Shown here in pieces: positions 12,488-22,172 of a stretch of DNA of 64,000 bases. Every line of letters begins with the position of its first letter. Position 1 is the first letter of the stretch. Under the pieces are notes generated by a model. The model was not told where the DNA came from. It did no database searches and saw nothing but the letters and a program-made list of their open reading frames with translations. Location of the stretch: contig NZ_MKQR01000026.1 in assembly GCF_001940455.1 (NCBI RefSeq), positions 72,593 through 136,592 on the forward strand, given 5' to 3'. The position numbers and the translations under genes were made by a program. This DNA comes from Actinokineospora bangkokensis (GTDB lineage: Bacteria; Actinomycetota; Actinomycetes; Mycobacteriales; Pseudonocardiaceae).

Positions 12488-13978
12488 TCAGTAGCGGTAG
12501 TGCTCCGACTTGTACGGGCCCTCGACGTCGACGTCGATGTACTCGGCCTGCTCCTTGGTGAGCTTGGTGAGCTTGCCGCCGAGCGCCTCCAGGTGGATGC
12601 GGGCGACCTTCTCGTCCAGCTTCTTGGGGAGGCGGTAGACCTCCTTGTCGTACTCCTCGTGCTTGGTGAACAGCTCGACCTGGGCGATCACCTGGTTGGA
12701 GAAGGAGTTCGACATGACGAACGAGGGGTGGCCGGTGGCGTTGCCCAGGTTCATCAGGCGGCCCTCGGACAGCACGATGATCGAGTGGCCGTCGGGGAAG
12801 ACCCACTCGTCGACCTGCGGCTTGATGTTGATCCGCCGCACGCCCGGGTAGCGGGCCAGGCCCGCCATGTCCAGCTCGTTGTCGAAGTGGCCGACGTTGC
12901 CCAGGATCGCCTGGTGCTTCATCTTGGCCATGTGCTCGGCCATCACCACGTCCTTGTTGCCCGTGGTGGTGATGATGATGTCGGCGACGTCGAGGACGTC
13001 GTCGAGGCGCTTGACGTCGTAGCCGTCCATCGCCGCCTGCAGCGCGCAGATCGGGTCGATCTCGGTGACGATGACGCGCGCGCCCTGCCCGCGCAGCGAC
13101 TCCGCCGAGCCCTTGCCGACGTCGCCGTAGCCGCAGACCACGGCGACCTTGCCGCCGATGAGCACGTCGGTGCCGCGGTTGATGCCGTCGACCAGCGAGT
13201 GCCGGATGCCGTAGCGGTTGTCGAACTTCGACTTGGTCACCGCGTCGTTGACGTTGATCGCGGGGAACAGCAGCTCACCCGCGGCGGCGAGCTGGTAGAG
13301 CCGCAGCACGCCGGTGGTGGTCTCCTCGGTCACGCCGCGGATGCCGTCGGCGATCTTGGTCCACTTGTCCGAGGACCGCGCGAGCGAGTTGCGCAGCGTC
13401 TCCAGGATGATGACCCACTCCTCGGGGTCGCCGTCCTCGGCGTTGGGCACCACGCCCGCGGCCTCGTACTGCTTGCCCTTGTGCACCAGCAGCGTGGCGT
13501 CGCCGCCGTCGTCGAGGATCATGTTCGGGCCCTCGCCGCCGGGCCAGGTCATCATCTGCTCGGTGGCCCACCAGTACTCGGGCAGCGTCTCGCCCTTCCA
13601 GGCGAACACCGGGACGCCCTTGGGCTCCTCCGGCGTGCCGTGCGGGCCGACGACGACCGCGGCGGCCGCGTGGTCCTGGGTGGAGAAGATGTTGCACGAG
13701 CACCAGCGCACCTCGGCGCCGAGGGAGACCAGCGTCTCGATGAGGACCGCGGTCTGCACGGTCATGTGCAGCGAGCCCGAGATGCGCGCGCCCCGGAGCG
13801 GGTTGACGTCGGCGTACTCCCGGCGCAGGGCCATCAGGCCGGGCATCTCGTGCTCGGCCAGCCGGATCTCCTTGCGGCCGAACTCGGCCAGGGACAGGTC
13901 CGCCACGGCGAAGTCGATGCCGTTCAGGGTCTGCGCGTAGCTCGCCCCGGTCGTGGTCCGCGTGTCTTCTGCGGTCAT
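12488..13978 (-). CDS. sahH: S-adenosylhomocysteine hydrolase
   Basis: NAD-dependent enzyme that splits S-adenosylhomocysteine into homocysteine and adenosine, removing the product of methyltransferases. It has 496 residues, including the internal insertion seen in the long bacterial/mycobacterial form. Visible marks are the substrate-site [15 protein letters not shown], the Rossmann motif [12 protein letters not shown], and the C-terminal KSEHYRY tail that reaches the neighbouring subunit's NAD site. The ATG has GGAGG about nine bases upstream. No SAH riboswitch is evident in the short leader. It is divergent from the next membrane-protein gene. Confidence 0.97.
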   Translation of the reverse strand: MTAEDTRTTTGASYAQTLNGIDFAVADLSLAEFGRKEIRLAEHEMPGLMALRREYADVNPLRGARISGSLHMTVQTAVLIETLVSLGAEVRWCSCNIFSTQDHAAAAVVVGPHGTPEEPKGVPVFAWKGETLPEYWWATEQMMTWPGGEGPNMILDDGGDATLLVHKGKQYEAAGVVPNAEDGDPEEWVIILETLRNSLARSSDKWTKIADGIRGVTEETTTGVLRLYQLAAAGELLFPAINVNDAVTKSKFDNRYGIRHSLVDGINRGTDVLIGGKVAVVCGYGDVGKGSAESLRGQGARVIVTEIDPICALQAAMDGYDVKRLDDVLDVADIIITTTGNKDVVMAEHMAKMKHQAILGNVGHFDNELDMAGLARYPGVRRINIKPQVDEWVFPDGHSIIVLSEGRLMNLGNATGHPSFVMSNSFSNQVIAQVELFTKHEEYDKEVYRLPKKLDEKVARIHLEALGGKLTKLTKEQAEYIDVDVEGPYKSEHYRY

Positions 13979-14109
13979 CGGGTGAATCCTCCAGACTCAG
14001 TTTCCTGCCGAACACTACCGTTGAGCCCCTGACCGCGGATCGGCCGAAACGGGTGATGCGCCCCCGCGGGCGCGCCCCGCGCGGGCAGCCCGGCGACCTG
14101 GGGAGGAAC

Positions 14110-16422
14110 GTGCTGCTCACCGGATCGGACACGCGCGTGGTGGAGCTGCGCGTGCACGGCATCATGGGCACCAGCGGGGAGGCCCTGGTCACCAGTGTCG
14201 CAGCCGTGGACGTGGCGGGTGACGGCGTGGGTCGGGTGGTGCGCCCGGCCGACCGGCTGCTGCGCCCCGCGCCCGGCCCGGTGCTGCGCGCGGAGGGCCG
14301 GTCGGTCCCCCGGGTGGTGGAGGGCTACGTCTGGGGCGCGATGACCTCCGGCGGCTGGGCCAAGGCGGCGTGGGCGCTGCTGTTCCCCTTCTCCCTGGCC
14401 AACATGGCGCACTGGATGCTGCCGCCGGTGCCCGCCGGGCACCGGGCGGGCCGGGTGCTCGCGGTGGTCAACCGTTCACTCGTCCGGGTGGCGGCGCTGC
14501 TGCTGACCGCACTCCTGGTGGCGCAGGTGGCGGTGGTCACCGTCGACCTGCTCGCCACGCAGTGCCTGGCGCCGGGTGTGGAGTGCCTCACATGGCTGCC
14601 GGACACCGCCCGCACCGCCTACCCCGTGCGGCAGGTGGTGGGGCTGCTGCCGGTGCTGCTCGTCGTCCTCGTCCTGCACCGCATCTCGCGCGACCACTGG
14701 CGCGCGTCGGCGAACCCGCCACCGGCGTCGGCCGACCTGCCCGGACGGGGTTTGGTCGCGGACCCGGACACGCCCGCCCTGCGCGCCCTGCACCTGGTGG
14801 CCGCGCTGGCGGGCGTCGCGCTGCTGGTCCTGGGTGGACCGCTGCGCGTGCCCGACGACGCCGCGCACCGGGTGCTGTGGGGTGTGGCGGTCGCGCTGCT
14901 CGGGCTGTCGGTTCTCGGCGTGCTGCTGCTCGACGACCCGCGCGGGTACCGGGGCAGCGCCCCGTCGCGGGCGCTGCGGGTGGTGCTGGGCGACGTCCCC
15001 CGGCGCGCGCTGCTGGCGGTGGCGGTGCTGGAGGTCGTCGTGGCGGGGGCGGTGCTCGACCCGGTCCCGGCGGTCTCCACCGGCACCAGCCCGACGGTGG
15101 ACCTGCTCGCGGCCGCGCTGGTGGCCGTGGCCGTCCTGCTGGGCCTGCTGCTCGTCCCCGCCGCGCTCATCGCCCGCCCGACGTGGGCCGACCAGCCCAA
15201 GGAGCTGCGCCCGTGGGCGGGGGGCTGGATGGCCGCACCCGCCCTGGCGTTCGGCGCGCTGCTCGGCGGCGGGTTCGGCGCGGGGCTGGCGATCGCGGTG
15301 GGGCGGGTGATCGGCACCGGCACCCGGCTGCCGGAGGGCTACGAACCGGTCACCCTGCTGTGGGGCGTCGGCGCGGCCGTGGCGGCGGTGGTGTCCGTGC
15401 CGCTGCTCGTCGTCGCCGTGGTCCGGCTCGTGCGCGGGACCGGCTACCCGGAGGCGGCCCTGCTGCACTCCGAGCGCGCGGCCGACGCGGCGGCGGCCAC
15501 CCAGGCCTGGCGGGTGGCGGGGTGGCAGCGGCGCAACCTGCACCGCGTGGTGCTGGGCGCGTCGCTGGTGCTGTCGCTGGGGTTGGCGGGCGGGACCGCC
15601 CTGCGGGTCACCGGGTACGTGCCGACGGCGTGGACGGCGCCGCTGTCGGCGCTGGGCGTGCTGTCGCTGGGGGCGCTGGCGGGGGCGCTGCTCAAGGCCG
15701 TCCACGACGCCGCGCGGCGACCGGAGTCGGGCAGGCGGCTGGGGGCGCTGGCCGACCTGGCCTCGTTCTGGCCGCGCGAGGCCCACCCGGCAGTGCCGCC
15801 GTGCTACGCGCTCAAGGTCGTCCCCGAGCTGGCCGCGCGCGCCGCGGAGCACCTGAAGGACCCGTCGACGCGCGTGGTGCTGACCGGGCACAGCCAGGGG
15901 AGCCTGCTCGTGGCCGTGGCGGCGGCGCGGCTGCTGGGCAACCTCGAACCGCAGGCCGCCGAGCGCCTGGGCATCGTGACGGCCGGGTCGCAGTTGCAGT
16001 GGGCCTACCCCAGGGCGTTCCCCGCGGTGGTGCCGCACCGCTCGCTGGCGGCGCTGTCGGGCAGGCTGGGCGGCCGGTGGCGCGCGCTGTGCCGGGGGAC
16101 GGACCCGATCGGCGGCGCGGTCACCACCTGGTCCCGCCAGGTGTGCGACGGCAAGCTGCTGGGGACGGGCTACCGCGCGGACGGCACGGAGGGCCCGCTG
16201 GCGGCGGCGCTGGAGGGGCCGCACGGGGCGCTGGTGCTCGGCGGCGACCACTTCCTGCCCGACCCGATGCACGGACCGGTGTCGGGGCGGCGGTGGGTGC
16301 CGGGGACGCTGGGGCACGGCGACTACCAGGCCGACCCGGAGTGGGACCGGGCCGTGGCGATGGCCGCCGGGCTCGACCCCGCCGACCCGGGGTCCGCCTG
16401 GCCCCCTCGCCGCCCGGGCTGA
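14110..16422 (+). CDS. Large membrane protein with split alpha/beta-hydrolase signature
   Basis: Unassigned protein of about 770 residues. Near the N-terminus VVELRVHGIMGTSGEA resembles the first strand and His-Gly of a lipase-like fold. A long hydrophobic region with roughly 10-12 predicted helices follows. The C-terminal ~200 residues contain VVLTGHSQGSLLVA, a G-H-S-Q-G nucleophile elbow, and later GGDHFLPDP, which could hold the acid or His of a triad. This suggests a serine hydrolase interrupted by a membrane domain. The GTG at 14110 follows GGGGAGG by only three bases, so GTG 14140 or 14053 are also possible. The substrate is unknown. Confidence 0.7.
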   Translation: MLLTGSDTRVVELRVHGIMGTSGEALVTSVAAVDVAGDGVGRVVRPADRLLRPAPGPVLRAEGRSVPRVVEGYVWGAMTSGGWAKAAWALLFPFSLANMAHWMLPPVPAGHRAGRVLAVVNRSLVRVAALLLTALLVAQVAVVTVDLLATQCLAPGVECLTWLPDTARTAYPVRQVVGLLPVLLVVLVLHRISRDHWRASANPPPASADLPGRGLVADPDTPALRALHLVAALAGVALLVLGGPLRVPDDAAHRVLWGVAVALLGLSVLGVLLLDDPRGYRGSAPSRALRVVLGDVPRRALLAVAVLEVVVAGAVLDPVPAVSTGTSPTVDLLAAALVAVAVLLGLLLVPAALIARPTWADQPKELRPWAGGWMAAPALAFGALLGGGFGAGLAIAVGRVIGTGTRLPEGYEPVTLLWGVGAAVAAVVSVPLLVVAVVRLVRGTGYPEAALLHSERAADAAAATQAWRVAGWQRRNLHRVVLGASLVLSLGLAGGTALRVTGYVPTAWTAPLSALGVLSLGALAGALLKAVHDAARRPESGRRLGALADLASFWPREAHPAVPPCYALKVVPELAARAAEHLKDPSTRVVLTGHSQGSLLVAVAAARLLGNLEPQAAERLGIVTAGSQLQWAYPRAFPAVVPHRSLAALSGRLGGRWRALCRGTDPIGGAVTTWSRQVCDGKLLGTGYRADGTEGPLAAALEGPHGALVLGGDHFLPDPMHGPVSGRRWVPGTLGHGDYQADPEWDRAVAMAAGLDPADPGSAWPPRRPG

Positions 16423-16449
16423 CGCACCCCCACCGCGCCAACGGATCTG

Positions 16450-17721
16450 TCACGCCAGCAAGCGACCCACCAGCGCGGTGGCGGCTTCCGCGTGCCCCGC
16501 TTCGACCAACAACCCTGCGGGCGCCAGGACGTACTCGCGGTCAACCGTCACCACCGCGCTCCGCAGGTGCGCGCGCAGGGCCGGATCTGCCCGCAACTCC
16601 TGCTCCACCACCGCCACCGACGCCGCGTGCCGGAAAACCCCGCCGGACAACACCAGCGCCCCGATCGACCGCGGCCCGAAGTTCCCCGACACGGCGGCCA
16701 CGTGCCTGCGCAGCGCCGCACGCGCTGCCAGGCAAGCGATCCGCATGTCCACAGCGGACTCCTCGGGACCCTGCGGCACCCAGTCCACTTCGGCCGCCCG
16801 CGCCGCGGCGGCCTCGGCGAGGCCCGCGACGTCCGCGGTCAGCTTCTCCGCCACCGCGGCCTCGACGACCCCGGGCGCGGACCAGCGCATGCCGAGGTCG
16901 CCCTCGACGGTCCGCCGGTCCTGGGGCAGCGCAACGGCCCCGCGCGGCGCGTCCGCCACCGACACCGCCGAGTAGACGTCCGTGGTGGCGCCGCCGACAT
17001 CGACCACCACGACGCTGCCGGTGTCCTCGCCGTTGTGGTTGGCCAGCAGGGAGACCCCGGACAGCACGGCGTCCGGGGTCACCGTGCGCACCAGGCGCTT
17101 GAGCCGGGGGGAGCGGGAGAGGGACTTGCCGCCGATGACGTGGGTCAGGAACGCCTCGCGGATGGCGGCGCGGGCGGGCCCGGGGTCGAGCTCACCGATG
17201 TCGGGCAGGACGTTGGCGGTCGCGGTGACCTTGCGCCCGTGCAGCAGGCGCAACGCCTCGGGCCGGGCGGCGGCGTTGCCCGCCAGCACGACGGGGATGG
17301 TGGTGCGGGCGGCGGCGAGTTTGCCGGCGTTGTGCAGCAGGGTGCGCTGGTCGCCGCCGTCGGTGCCGCCCACCAGCAGCACCAGGTCCGGGGTGGCGGC
17401 GCGCAAGGACCGCACGCCCGCGGTGTCGAGCAGGCCGTCGGAGACGTGGACGACCTTGGCGCCCGCGGACAGCGCGACCCGGTGCCCCGCCTCCGCCGAC
17501 ACCAGCCGCTCCTGGCCGACGACCGCGAGGCGCAGGCCGCCCCCCGCCGACGAGCAGGCCAGGGCCGGTGCCGCCCCCAGCCGCTCGGCCAAGGCGTCGA
17601 CACCGCGCAGCACCTCCGGGATGGTGGTGGGGTGCTGCGCGGTGCCGAGCAGGTCGCCCGAGTCCGCGACCAGGGCCGCCTTCGTCCAGGTCGACCCGAT
17701 GTCGAGGCAGAGCAGGGGCAC
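16450..17721 (-). CDS. MutL-like ASKHA protein (glutamate mutase L family)
   Basis: A 423-residue protein with two actin/hexokinase-type phosphate loops: DIGSTWTKAAL at 7-17 and VVVVDVGGATTDVY in the middle, plus VLSGGVFRH late. This is the architecture of GlmL/MutL, encoded beside adenosylcobalamin-dependent glutamate mutase in clostridia and thought to protect or reactivate the mutase. No mutase genes occur here, so its partner is unknown. It starts with GTG ten bases after the permease stop, suggesting co-transcription. It is unrelated to the mismatch-repair MutL despite the name. Confidence 0.82.
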   Translation of the reverse strand: MPLLCLDIGSTWTKAALVADSGDLLGTAQHPTTIPEVLRGVDALAERLGAAPALACSSAGGGLRLAVVGQERLVSAEAGHRVALSAGAKVVHVSDGLLDTAGVRSLRAATPDLVLLVGGTDGGDQRTLLHNAGKLAAARTTIPVVLAGNAAARPEALRLLHGRKVTATANVLPDIGELDPGPARAAIREAFLTHVIGGKSLSRSPRLKRLVRTVTPDAVLSGVSLLANHNGEDTGSVVVVDVGGATTDVYSAVSVADAPRGAVALPQDRRTVEGDLGMRWSAPGVVEAAVAEKLTADVAGLAEAAAARAAEVDWVPQGPEESAVDMRIACLAARAALRRHVAAVSGNFGPRSIGALVLSGGVFRHAASVAVVEQELRADPALRAHLRSAVVTVDREYVLAPAGLLVEAGHAEAATALVGRLLA

Positions 17722-17731
17722 GGGCCGGATG

Positions 17732-19258
17732 CTACTTGTCCGCGGTGTCGCGCGAACCCTTCGCCAGGATCGAGTGGCGGCGGCTGTAGGCGAAGTAGAC
17801 CACCACGCCCAGCACCATCCACACGGCGAAGCGCAGCCAGGTCAGCACCGTCAGGTTCAGCATCAGCCACAGGCAGGCGATGATCGCCAGGACCGGCACC
17901 ACCGGGACACCCGGGGCGCGGAAGGCGCGCGGCAGGTCCGGGCGGGTGCGGCGCAGCACGATCACGCCCGCCGAGACCAGGATGAACGCGAACAGCGTGC
18001 CGACGTTGACCATCTCCTCCAGCTTGTCCGCCGGGAAGAACGTCGCCGCCACCGCGATCAGCAGCGCCACCACCAGGGTCGCCCGGGTGGGGATGCCCTT
18101 CTCCCCGGTGGCCGCGAGCTGCTTGGGCAGCAGGCCGTCGCGCGACATCGCGAAGATGATCCGGACCTGGCCGAGCATCAGCACCATCACCACGGTCGTC
18201 AGGCCCGCCAGCGCGCCGATCGAGGTCACCTGCGCGGCCCAGTCGACGCCGTTGGCCGAGAACGCGGTGGCCAGGGTGGCGCTGCTCTTGGAGCCGTCCG
18301 GGTTCACCTTCGTCGACAGCTCGGTGTAGTTGACCATGCCCACCACGACCAGCGACACCGCCACGTACAGCACGGTGACGATCGACAGCGAGGCGATGAT
18401 GCCGCGCGGCACCGACCGCTGCGGGTTCTTCGTCTCCTCGGCGGTGGTGGCCACGATGTCGAAGCCGATGAACGCGAAGAAGACCAGCGACGCGCCCGCC
18501 AGCAGCCCGAACACGCCGAACGCGCTGCCCTCGCTGCCGGACAGGAACGACAGCAGCGACTGGTCGACCCCGCTCTCCCCCACCGGCGACTCCCCCGCGG
18601 GCGGGATGAACGGGGTGTAGTTGGCGGCCTTGACGTAGAACAGGCCCGCCACGATCACGAACAGCACGATCGCGACCTTGATCCCGGTGATCACCATGCT
18701 CACCCGGGACGAGAGCTTCGTGCCCACCGCCAGCAGCACGGCCAGCACCGCCACCAGCAGCAGCGCGCCCCAGTCCGCCTGGGCGAACCCGAGGTCGAAC
18801 GTGGTGGCCTTGGTGGTGCCCGGGTCGAAGCCGAACACGTAGCCCAGCACCGTGTTGAGGTAGGTCGACCAGCCCTTGGACACCGCGGCCGCGCCCACCG
18901 CCAGCTCCAGGATCAGGTCCCACCCGATGATCCAGGCGACGAACTCGCCGAAGGTGGCGAAGGAGAATGTGTACGCCGACCCGGCCACCGGGACGGTGGA
19001 GGCGAACTCGGCGTAGCACAGCGCCGCCAGCGCGCAGGCCACCGCCGCGATGACGAACGCGATCGCCACCGACGGCCCGGAGAAGTCACCGGCGGTGCGG
19101 GCGGTCAGGGTGAAGATCCCCGCCCCGATCACCACCGCGACCCCGAAGACCGTGAGGTCCCAGGTGGACAGGTTGCGCCGCAGCTTCGAGCCCGGCTCGT
19201 CGGTGTCGGCGATGGACTGCTCGATGGACTTCGTGCGCCACAGGGAACCACCCGGCAC
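17732..19258 (-). CDS. APC-family amino-acid permease (cationic amino-acid transporter type)
   Basis: Proton- or sodium-coupled amino-acid uptake protein of 508 residues with about 12-14 membrane helices. The first helix has the APC motif GAGIFTLTARTAG, helix 3 the PVAGSAYTFSFATFGE stretch, and helix 6 FFAFIGFDIVATTAEE, typical of the CAT/YfnA branch (Rv3253c by order). The GTG at 19258 has GGGGAGG six bases upstream. The MutL-like gene follows closely. The substrate is probably a basic or branched amino acid, but this is not shown by the sequence. Confidence 0.92.
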   Translation of the reverse strand: MPGGSLWRTKSIEQSIADTDEPGSKLRRNLSTWDLTVFGVAVVIGAGIFTLTARTAGDFSGPSVAIAFVIAAVACALAALCYAEFASTVPVAGSAYTFSFATFGEFVAWIIGWDLILELAVGAAAVSKGWSTYLNTVLGYVFGFDPGTTKATTFDLGFAQADWGALLLVAVLAVLLAVGTKLSSRVSMVITGIKVAIVLFVIVAGLFYVKAANYTPFIPPAGESPVGESGVDQSLLSFLSGSEGSAFGVFGLLAGASLVFFAFIGFDIVATTAEETKNPQRSVPRGIIASLSIVTVLYVAVSLVVVGMVNYTELSTKVNPDGSKSSATLATAFSANGVDWAAQVTSIGALAGLTTVVMVLMLGQVRIIFAMSRDGLLPKQLAATGEKGIPTRATLVVALLIAVAATFFPADKLEEMVNVGTLFAFILVSAGVIVLRRTRPDLPRAFRAPGVPVVPVLAIIACLWLMLNLTVLTWLRFAVWMVLGVVVYFAYSRRHSILAKGSRDTADK

Positions 19259-19432
19259 GGTCCACCTCCCCTCGACTGGTCTGCGCAGAGCCAGGTGAGG
19301 CTACCGCCGCCGCACCTGCTCCGCTGAAGTTGCAGGTGGGGGTGGTTTCGGCTGGGGTTCGGGGGGTGGGTGGGTGGCCCGGCGGGGTGGTGCGGCTTGG
19401 CTTCGTCGCGGGTTCGGGGGTTGCGTTGCGGG

Positions 19433-19578
19433 CCCGGTTGGGTGGATCCGCTTGGCCGGGGCCCCTACGGCGATCATGTGCTGCGGGCGAGGAAAAGGCG
19501 GGCTGAAAAGACGCCCGCCCGTCCCGTTTGGGTAGCACATGATCGTCACCCCCGACCAAGCGAATCCACCCAACCGGG
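19433..19578. repeat. Palindromic intergenic element, copy B
   Basis: A 146-bp element. Outer arms 19433-19461 and 19550-19578 pair over 29 bp with two mismatches. The inner stem GGCGATCATGTGCT (19469-19482) pairs with 19534-19547 with one mismatch. The apical hairpin has the same GGCGGGC/GCCCGCC stem and GAAAAGA loop as copy A, and CCCCTAC is kept. It sits between the permease start and the CDF gene end. It is the least perfect of the five copies, so it may be decaying. Confidence 0.88.
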
Positions 19579-19648
19579 CAGTGCCCGCTGTCCGGCTCGG
19601 CTTGTGGGGGTGGGCGCCTTGGTGCCTTCTCGTGCGACCACGGCCCAG

Positions 19649-19744
19649 GCTGGCGCGGGGGTAACCCGGGCAAGGGGACCCCTGTTTTCAACGTTACCGG
19701 CGCGGGGCGACGGAACTCGACCCACGCGAAGGGGCTGTGGACAA
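19649..19744. repeat. Conserved tail block of copy B, ending in TGTGGACAA
   Basis: The 54 bp at 19649-19702 are identical to the block after copy D. GGTAAC and GTTACC form an inverted pair around AGGGGACCCCT. TGTGGACAA follows at 19736-19744, 158 bases from the end of the palindrome (159 in copy A, 150 in copy D). Between palindrome and block, copies A and B also share a CTCGGCTTGTGGGGGTG-like stretch. Confidence 0.8.
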
Positions 19745-19764
19745 CTCGGGACCGGGGGTGGGGA

Positions 19765-20700
19765 TCAGGTGCGGGAGGGGTCGGTCTGCTGGGTGGTGCG
19801 GTAGAGGTCGGGCTCCAGGTAGATGAGCCGGGCGGAGGGGACGGCGGCGCGGACGCGGGCCTCGGCGTCGTCGATGGCCTGGGCCACGTCTTCGAGGGGG
19901 AGGCCGGGGCGCAGGGCGATCTTGGCGGCGACCAGGAGCTCCTCGGGGCCGATGTACTGGGTGCGCAGGTGGATGATGCGCTCGACCTTGCCGGTGGCCA
20001 GCTCGTCCTCGATGGCGGCGAGTTCGCGGGTGGTGGCGCCCTCGCCGATGAGCAGGGACTTCATCTCGACGATGAGGATGACCGCGATGATGCCCAGCAG
20101 CACGCCGATGGCGATGGTGCCGATGCCGTCCCAGACCGGGTCGCCGGTGGCCAGCGAGAGGCCGACGCCGCCGAGGGCGAGGACGAGGCCGAGCAGGGCG
20201 CCGGTGTCCTCCAGCAGCACCACGGGCAGCTCGGGGGTGCGGGACTGGCGGATGAAGCCCCACCAGCTCACGTCGCCCTTGATCTTGCGGGACTCGGCCA
20301 TGGCGGTGGCGAAGGAGTAGCCCTCCAGGCCGATGGCCACCACCAGGATCACCACGGCGACGATCGGGGAGGTCAGCTCCTCGGGGTGGCTGACCTTGTG
20401 GATGCCCTCGTACAGGGCGAAGGCCGAGCCCAGGGTGAACAGCATCAGGGCCACGATGAACGAGTAGAAGTACCGGTCGCGGCCGTAGCCGAAGGGGTGC
20501 TCCTTGTCCGCCGCGCGCCGGGAGGTCTTCTGGCCGAGCAGCAGCAGGCCCTGGTTGGAGGTGTCGGCGACCGAGTGGACGGACTCGGCGAGCATGGACG
20601 ACGACCCCGTCACCAGGAAGCCGACGAACTTGGCCACCGCGATGCCCGCGTTGGCGCCTAGCGCGGCGAGGATCGCCTTGGTGCTGCCCCCTGCTGACAC
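19765..20700 (-). CDS. Cation diffusion facilitator (CDF) metal transporter
   Basis: A 311-residue inner-membrane metal/proton antiporter with about six helices and a C-terminal cytoplasmic domain. TM2 carries HSVAD (His42, Asp46), the usual first metal site. The TM5 region reads LLEDTGALLG, with Glu/Asp in place of the HxxxD of typical zinc CDF proteins; this resembles the ZnT9-like branch, so metal specificity is uncertain. The C-terminal ferredoxin-like domain includes RTQYIGPEELLVAAKI. The GTG start has GGGAG five bases upstream. It is transcribed toward repeat copy B. Confidence 0.9.
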   Translation of the reverse strand: MSAGGSTKAILAALGANAGIAVAKFVGFLVTGSSSMLAESVHSVADTSNQGLLLLGQKTSRRAADKEHPFGYGRDRYFYSFIVALMLFTLGSAFALYEGIHKVSHPEELTSPIVAVVILVVAIGLEGYSFATAMAESRKIKGDVSWWGFIRQSRTPELPVVLLEDTGALLGLVLALGGVGLSLATGDPVWDGIGTIAIGVLLGIIAVILIVEMKSLLIGEGATTRELAAIEDELATGKVERIIHLRTQYIGPEELLVAAKIALRPGLPLEDVAQAIDDAEARVRAAVPSARLIYLEPDLYRTTQQTDPSRT

Positions 20701-20868
20701 GGTGGCTCCCTGTGCTCGGTGTCCGATTCCCGGGTGGAGGCTAGGCCATGTTTGGCGATTCCCGCCGCCCGCCCCCTCGTCCCACCCGGCATCGTCCCCG
20801 ACCCCCGGCGCGGCCGCCGGACGGGGTGCCGGGCGCGTCGGCCCAGCACCACCCCGGCGGGCCGCCGG

Positions 20869-22110
20869 TCACCGCTCGTCGTGCCTGCCCGCGGCACCGC
20901 CCACGGTGGCCTGGAACAGCTCCCCGCCGTCTGCCCCGGTGGGCAGCGCGGTGAGGCCGGGGTCGGCGGCGGGCACCCACGCGGAGCGGCCGGGGCCGAG
21001 CACCAGCTCGCGGTCGCCGCCGCGGACGGTCACCGAGCCGCCCGCGCAGAGCAGGATGCGGGGGCGGCCGCCGGGCAGCTCGACCGCGTCGCGCTCGCCC
21101 GCCGACCAGGAGACCCGGGACAGCTCGAACTCCGGGGCGGGGGTGCGGTAGACGCGGACCCGCCCGACCAGCTCGCCGGTGGTGACCGGCATGTCCCCGC
21201 AGCCGAAGTCGACCACCCGCAGCAGCTCGGGCACGTCGACGTGCTTGGGGGTCAGCCCGCCGCGCAGCACGTTGTCGGAGTTGGCCAGCACCTCCACGCC
21301 GGTGCCGCGCAGGTAGGCGTGCAGGTTGCCCGCGGACAGGAAGATCGCCTCGCCGGGCTGGAGCACGACGCGGTTCATCAGCAGCGCGGCGAGCACGCCT
21401 GCGTCGCCGGGGTAGCTCTCCCCCAGCTCCAGCACGGTGCGGCACTCGCGGGTGAACTCGCCGCGCTCCTTGACGTGGCGCACGCACGCGTCGATCAGGT
21501 CCGGCAGCAGCCCCTCCAGCGCCTGCTGCGGCAGCGTGATCCACATGGTGAACAGCGCGCGCAGGCCCGCCGAGTCCGGCTGGCCCGCGAGCAGGTCGGT
21601 GTAGGCGGCCAGGCCGGGGGTGCGCACCGCCTCCAGCAGGGCCAGGGTGCGGACCGGGTCGCGGAAGCCCGCGAGCGCGTGGAACTCGGTGAGCGCGCAC
21701 AGCAGCTCGGGCTTGGGCGTGGGGTCCGGGTAGTTGCGGTTCGGGGCGTCGCGCGGGATGCCCGCGGCCTCCTCGCGGCGCCAGCCCTCGGCGGCCTGCT
21801 CCGCCGACGGGTGCGCCTGGATGCTCAGCGGCTCCTCGGCGGCGAGCACCTTGAGCAGGAACGGCAGCCGGTTGCCCCAGCGGGCCGCGGTCCGCCCGCC
21901 CAGCTCGCGCTCGGGGTCGGCCTCGATGCGGGCCAGCAGCGACTGCTCGGCGCCCGCGTCGTCGAGCACCCGGGACGGGTCGCCGGGGTGCGCGCCCATC
22001 CACAGCTCCGCCTCCGGGTGCGGCGCCGGGGACGGCTCGCCCAGCAGCTCGGCGAGCGCGGTGCGCGACCCCCAGGCGTACGGGCGCACCGCGTTGCGCA
22101 GCAGCTCCAT
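20869..22110 (-). CDS. manA: Mannose-6-phosphate isomerase, class I
   Basis: Zinc enzyme interconverting fructose-6-P and mannose-6-P, the entry to GDP-mannose and mannosylated envelope lipids. The 413-residue frame has AYAWG-like N-terminus (VRPYAWGSRTALAE), ELWMGAHP, and PLSIQAHPS with zinc-ligating Gln and His, then the cupin barrel with HAYL. The ATG at 22110 has GAGGAG about ten bases upstream. It is the last gene of a minus-strand run with manB, the Trm112-like gene and the TobH-like gene, corresponding to Rv3255c. Confidence 0.95.
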   Translation of the reverse strand: MELLRNAVRPYAWGSRTALAELLGEPSPAPHPEAELWMGAHPGDPSRVLDDAGAEQSLLARIEADPERELGGRTAARWGNRLPFLLKVLAAEEPLSIQAHPSAEQAAEGWRREEAAGIPRDAPNRNYPDPTPKPELLCALTEFHALAGFRDPVRTLALLEAVRTPGLAAYTDLLAGQPDSAGLRALFTMWITLPQQALEGLLPDLIDACVRHVKERGEFTRECRTVLELGESYPGDAGVLAALLMNRVVLQPGEAIFLSAGNLHAYLRGTGVEVLANSDNVLRGGLTPKHVDVPELLRVVDFGCGDMPVTTGELVGRVRVYRTPAPEFELSRVSWSAGERDAVELPGGRPRILLCAGGSVTVRGGDRELVLGPGRSAWVPAADPGLTALPTGADGGELFQATVGGAAGRHDER

Positions 22111-22172
22111 GGACCTTCAACTCCTCGTGGTTCGCGCGCGGCGGCGCGCGTGCGGCGACCCTGGGGCCTGTC

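Noticed and set aside
13979..14109. SAH riboswitch in front of sahH
   Set aside because: The leader on the minus strand is short and GC-rich with no recognisable conserved SAH-riboswitch core that I could identify by eye.
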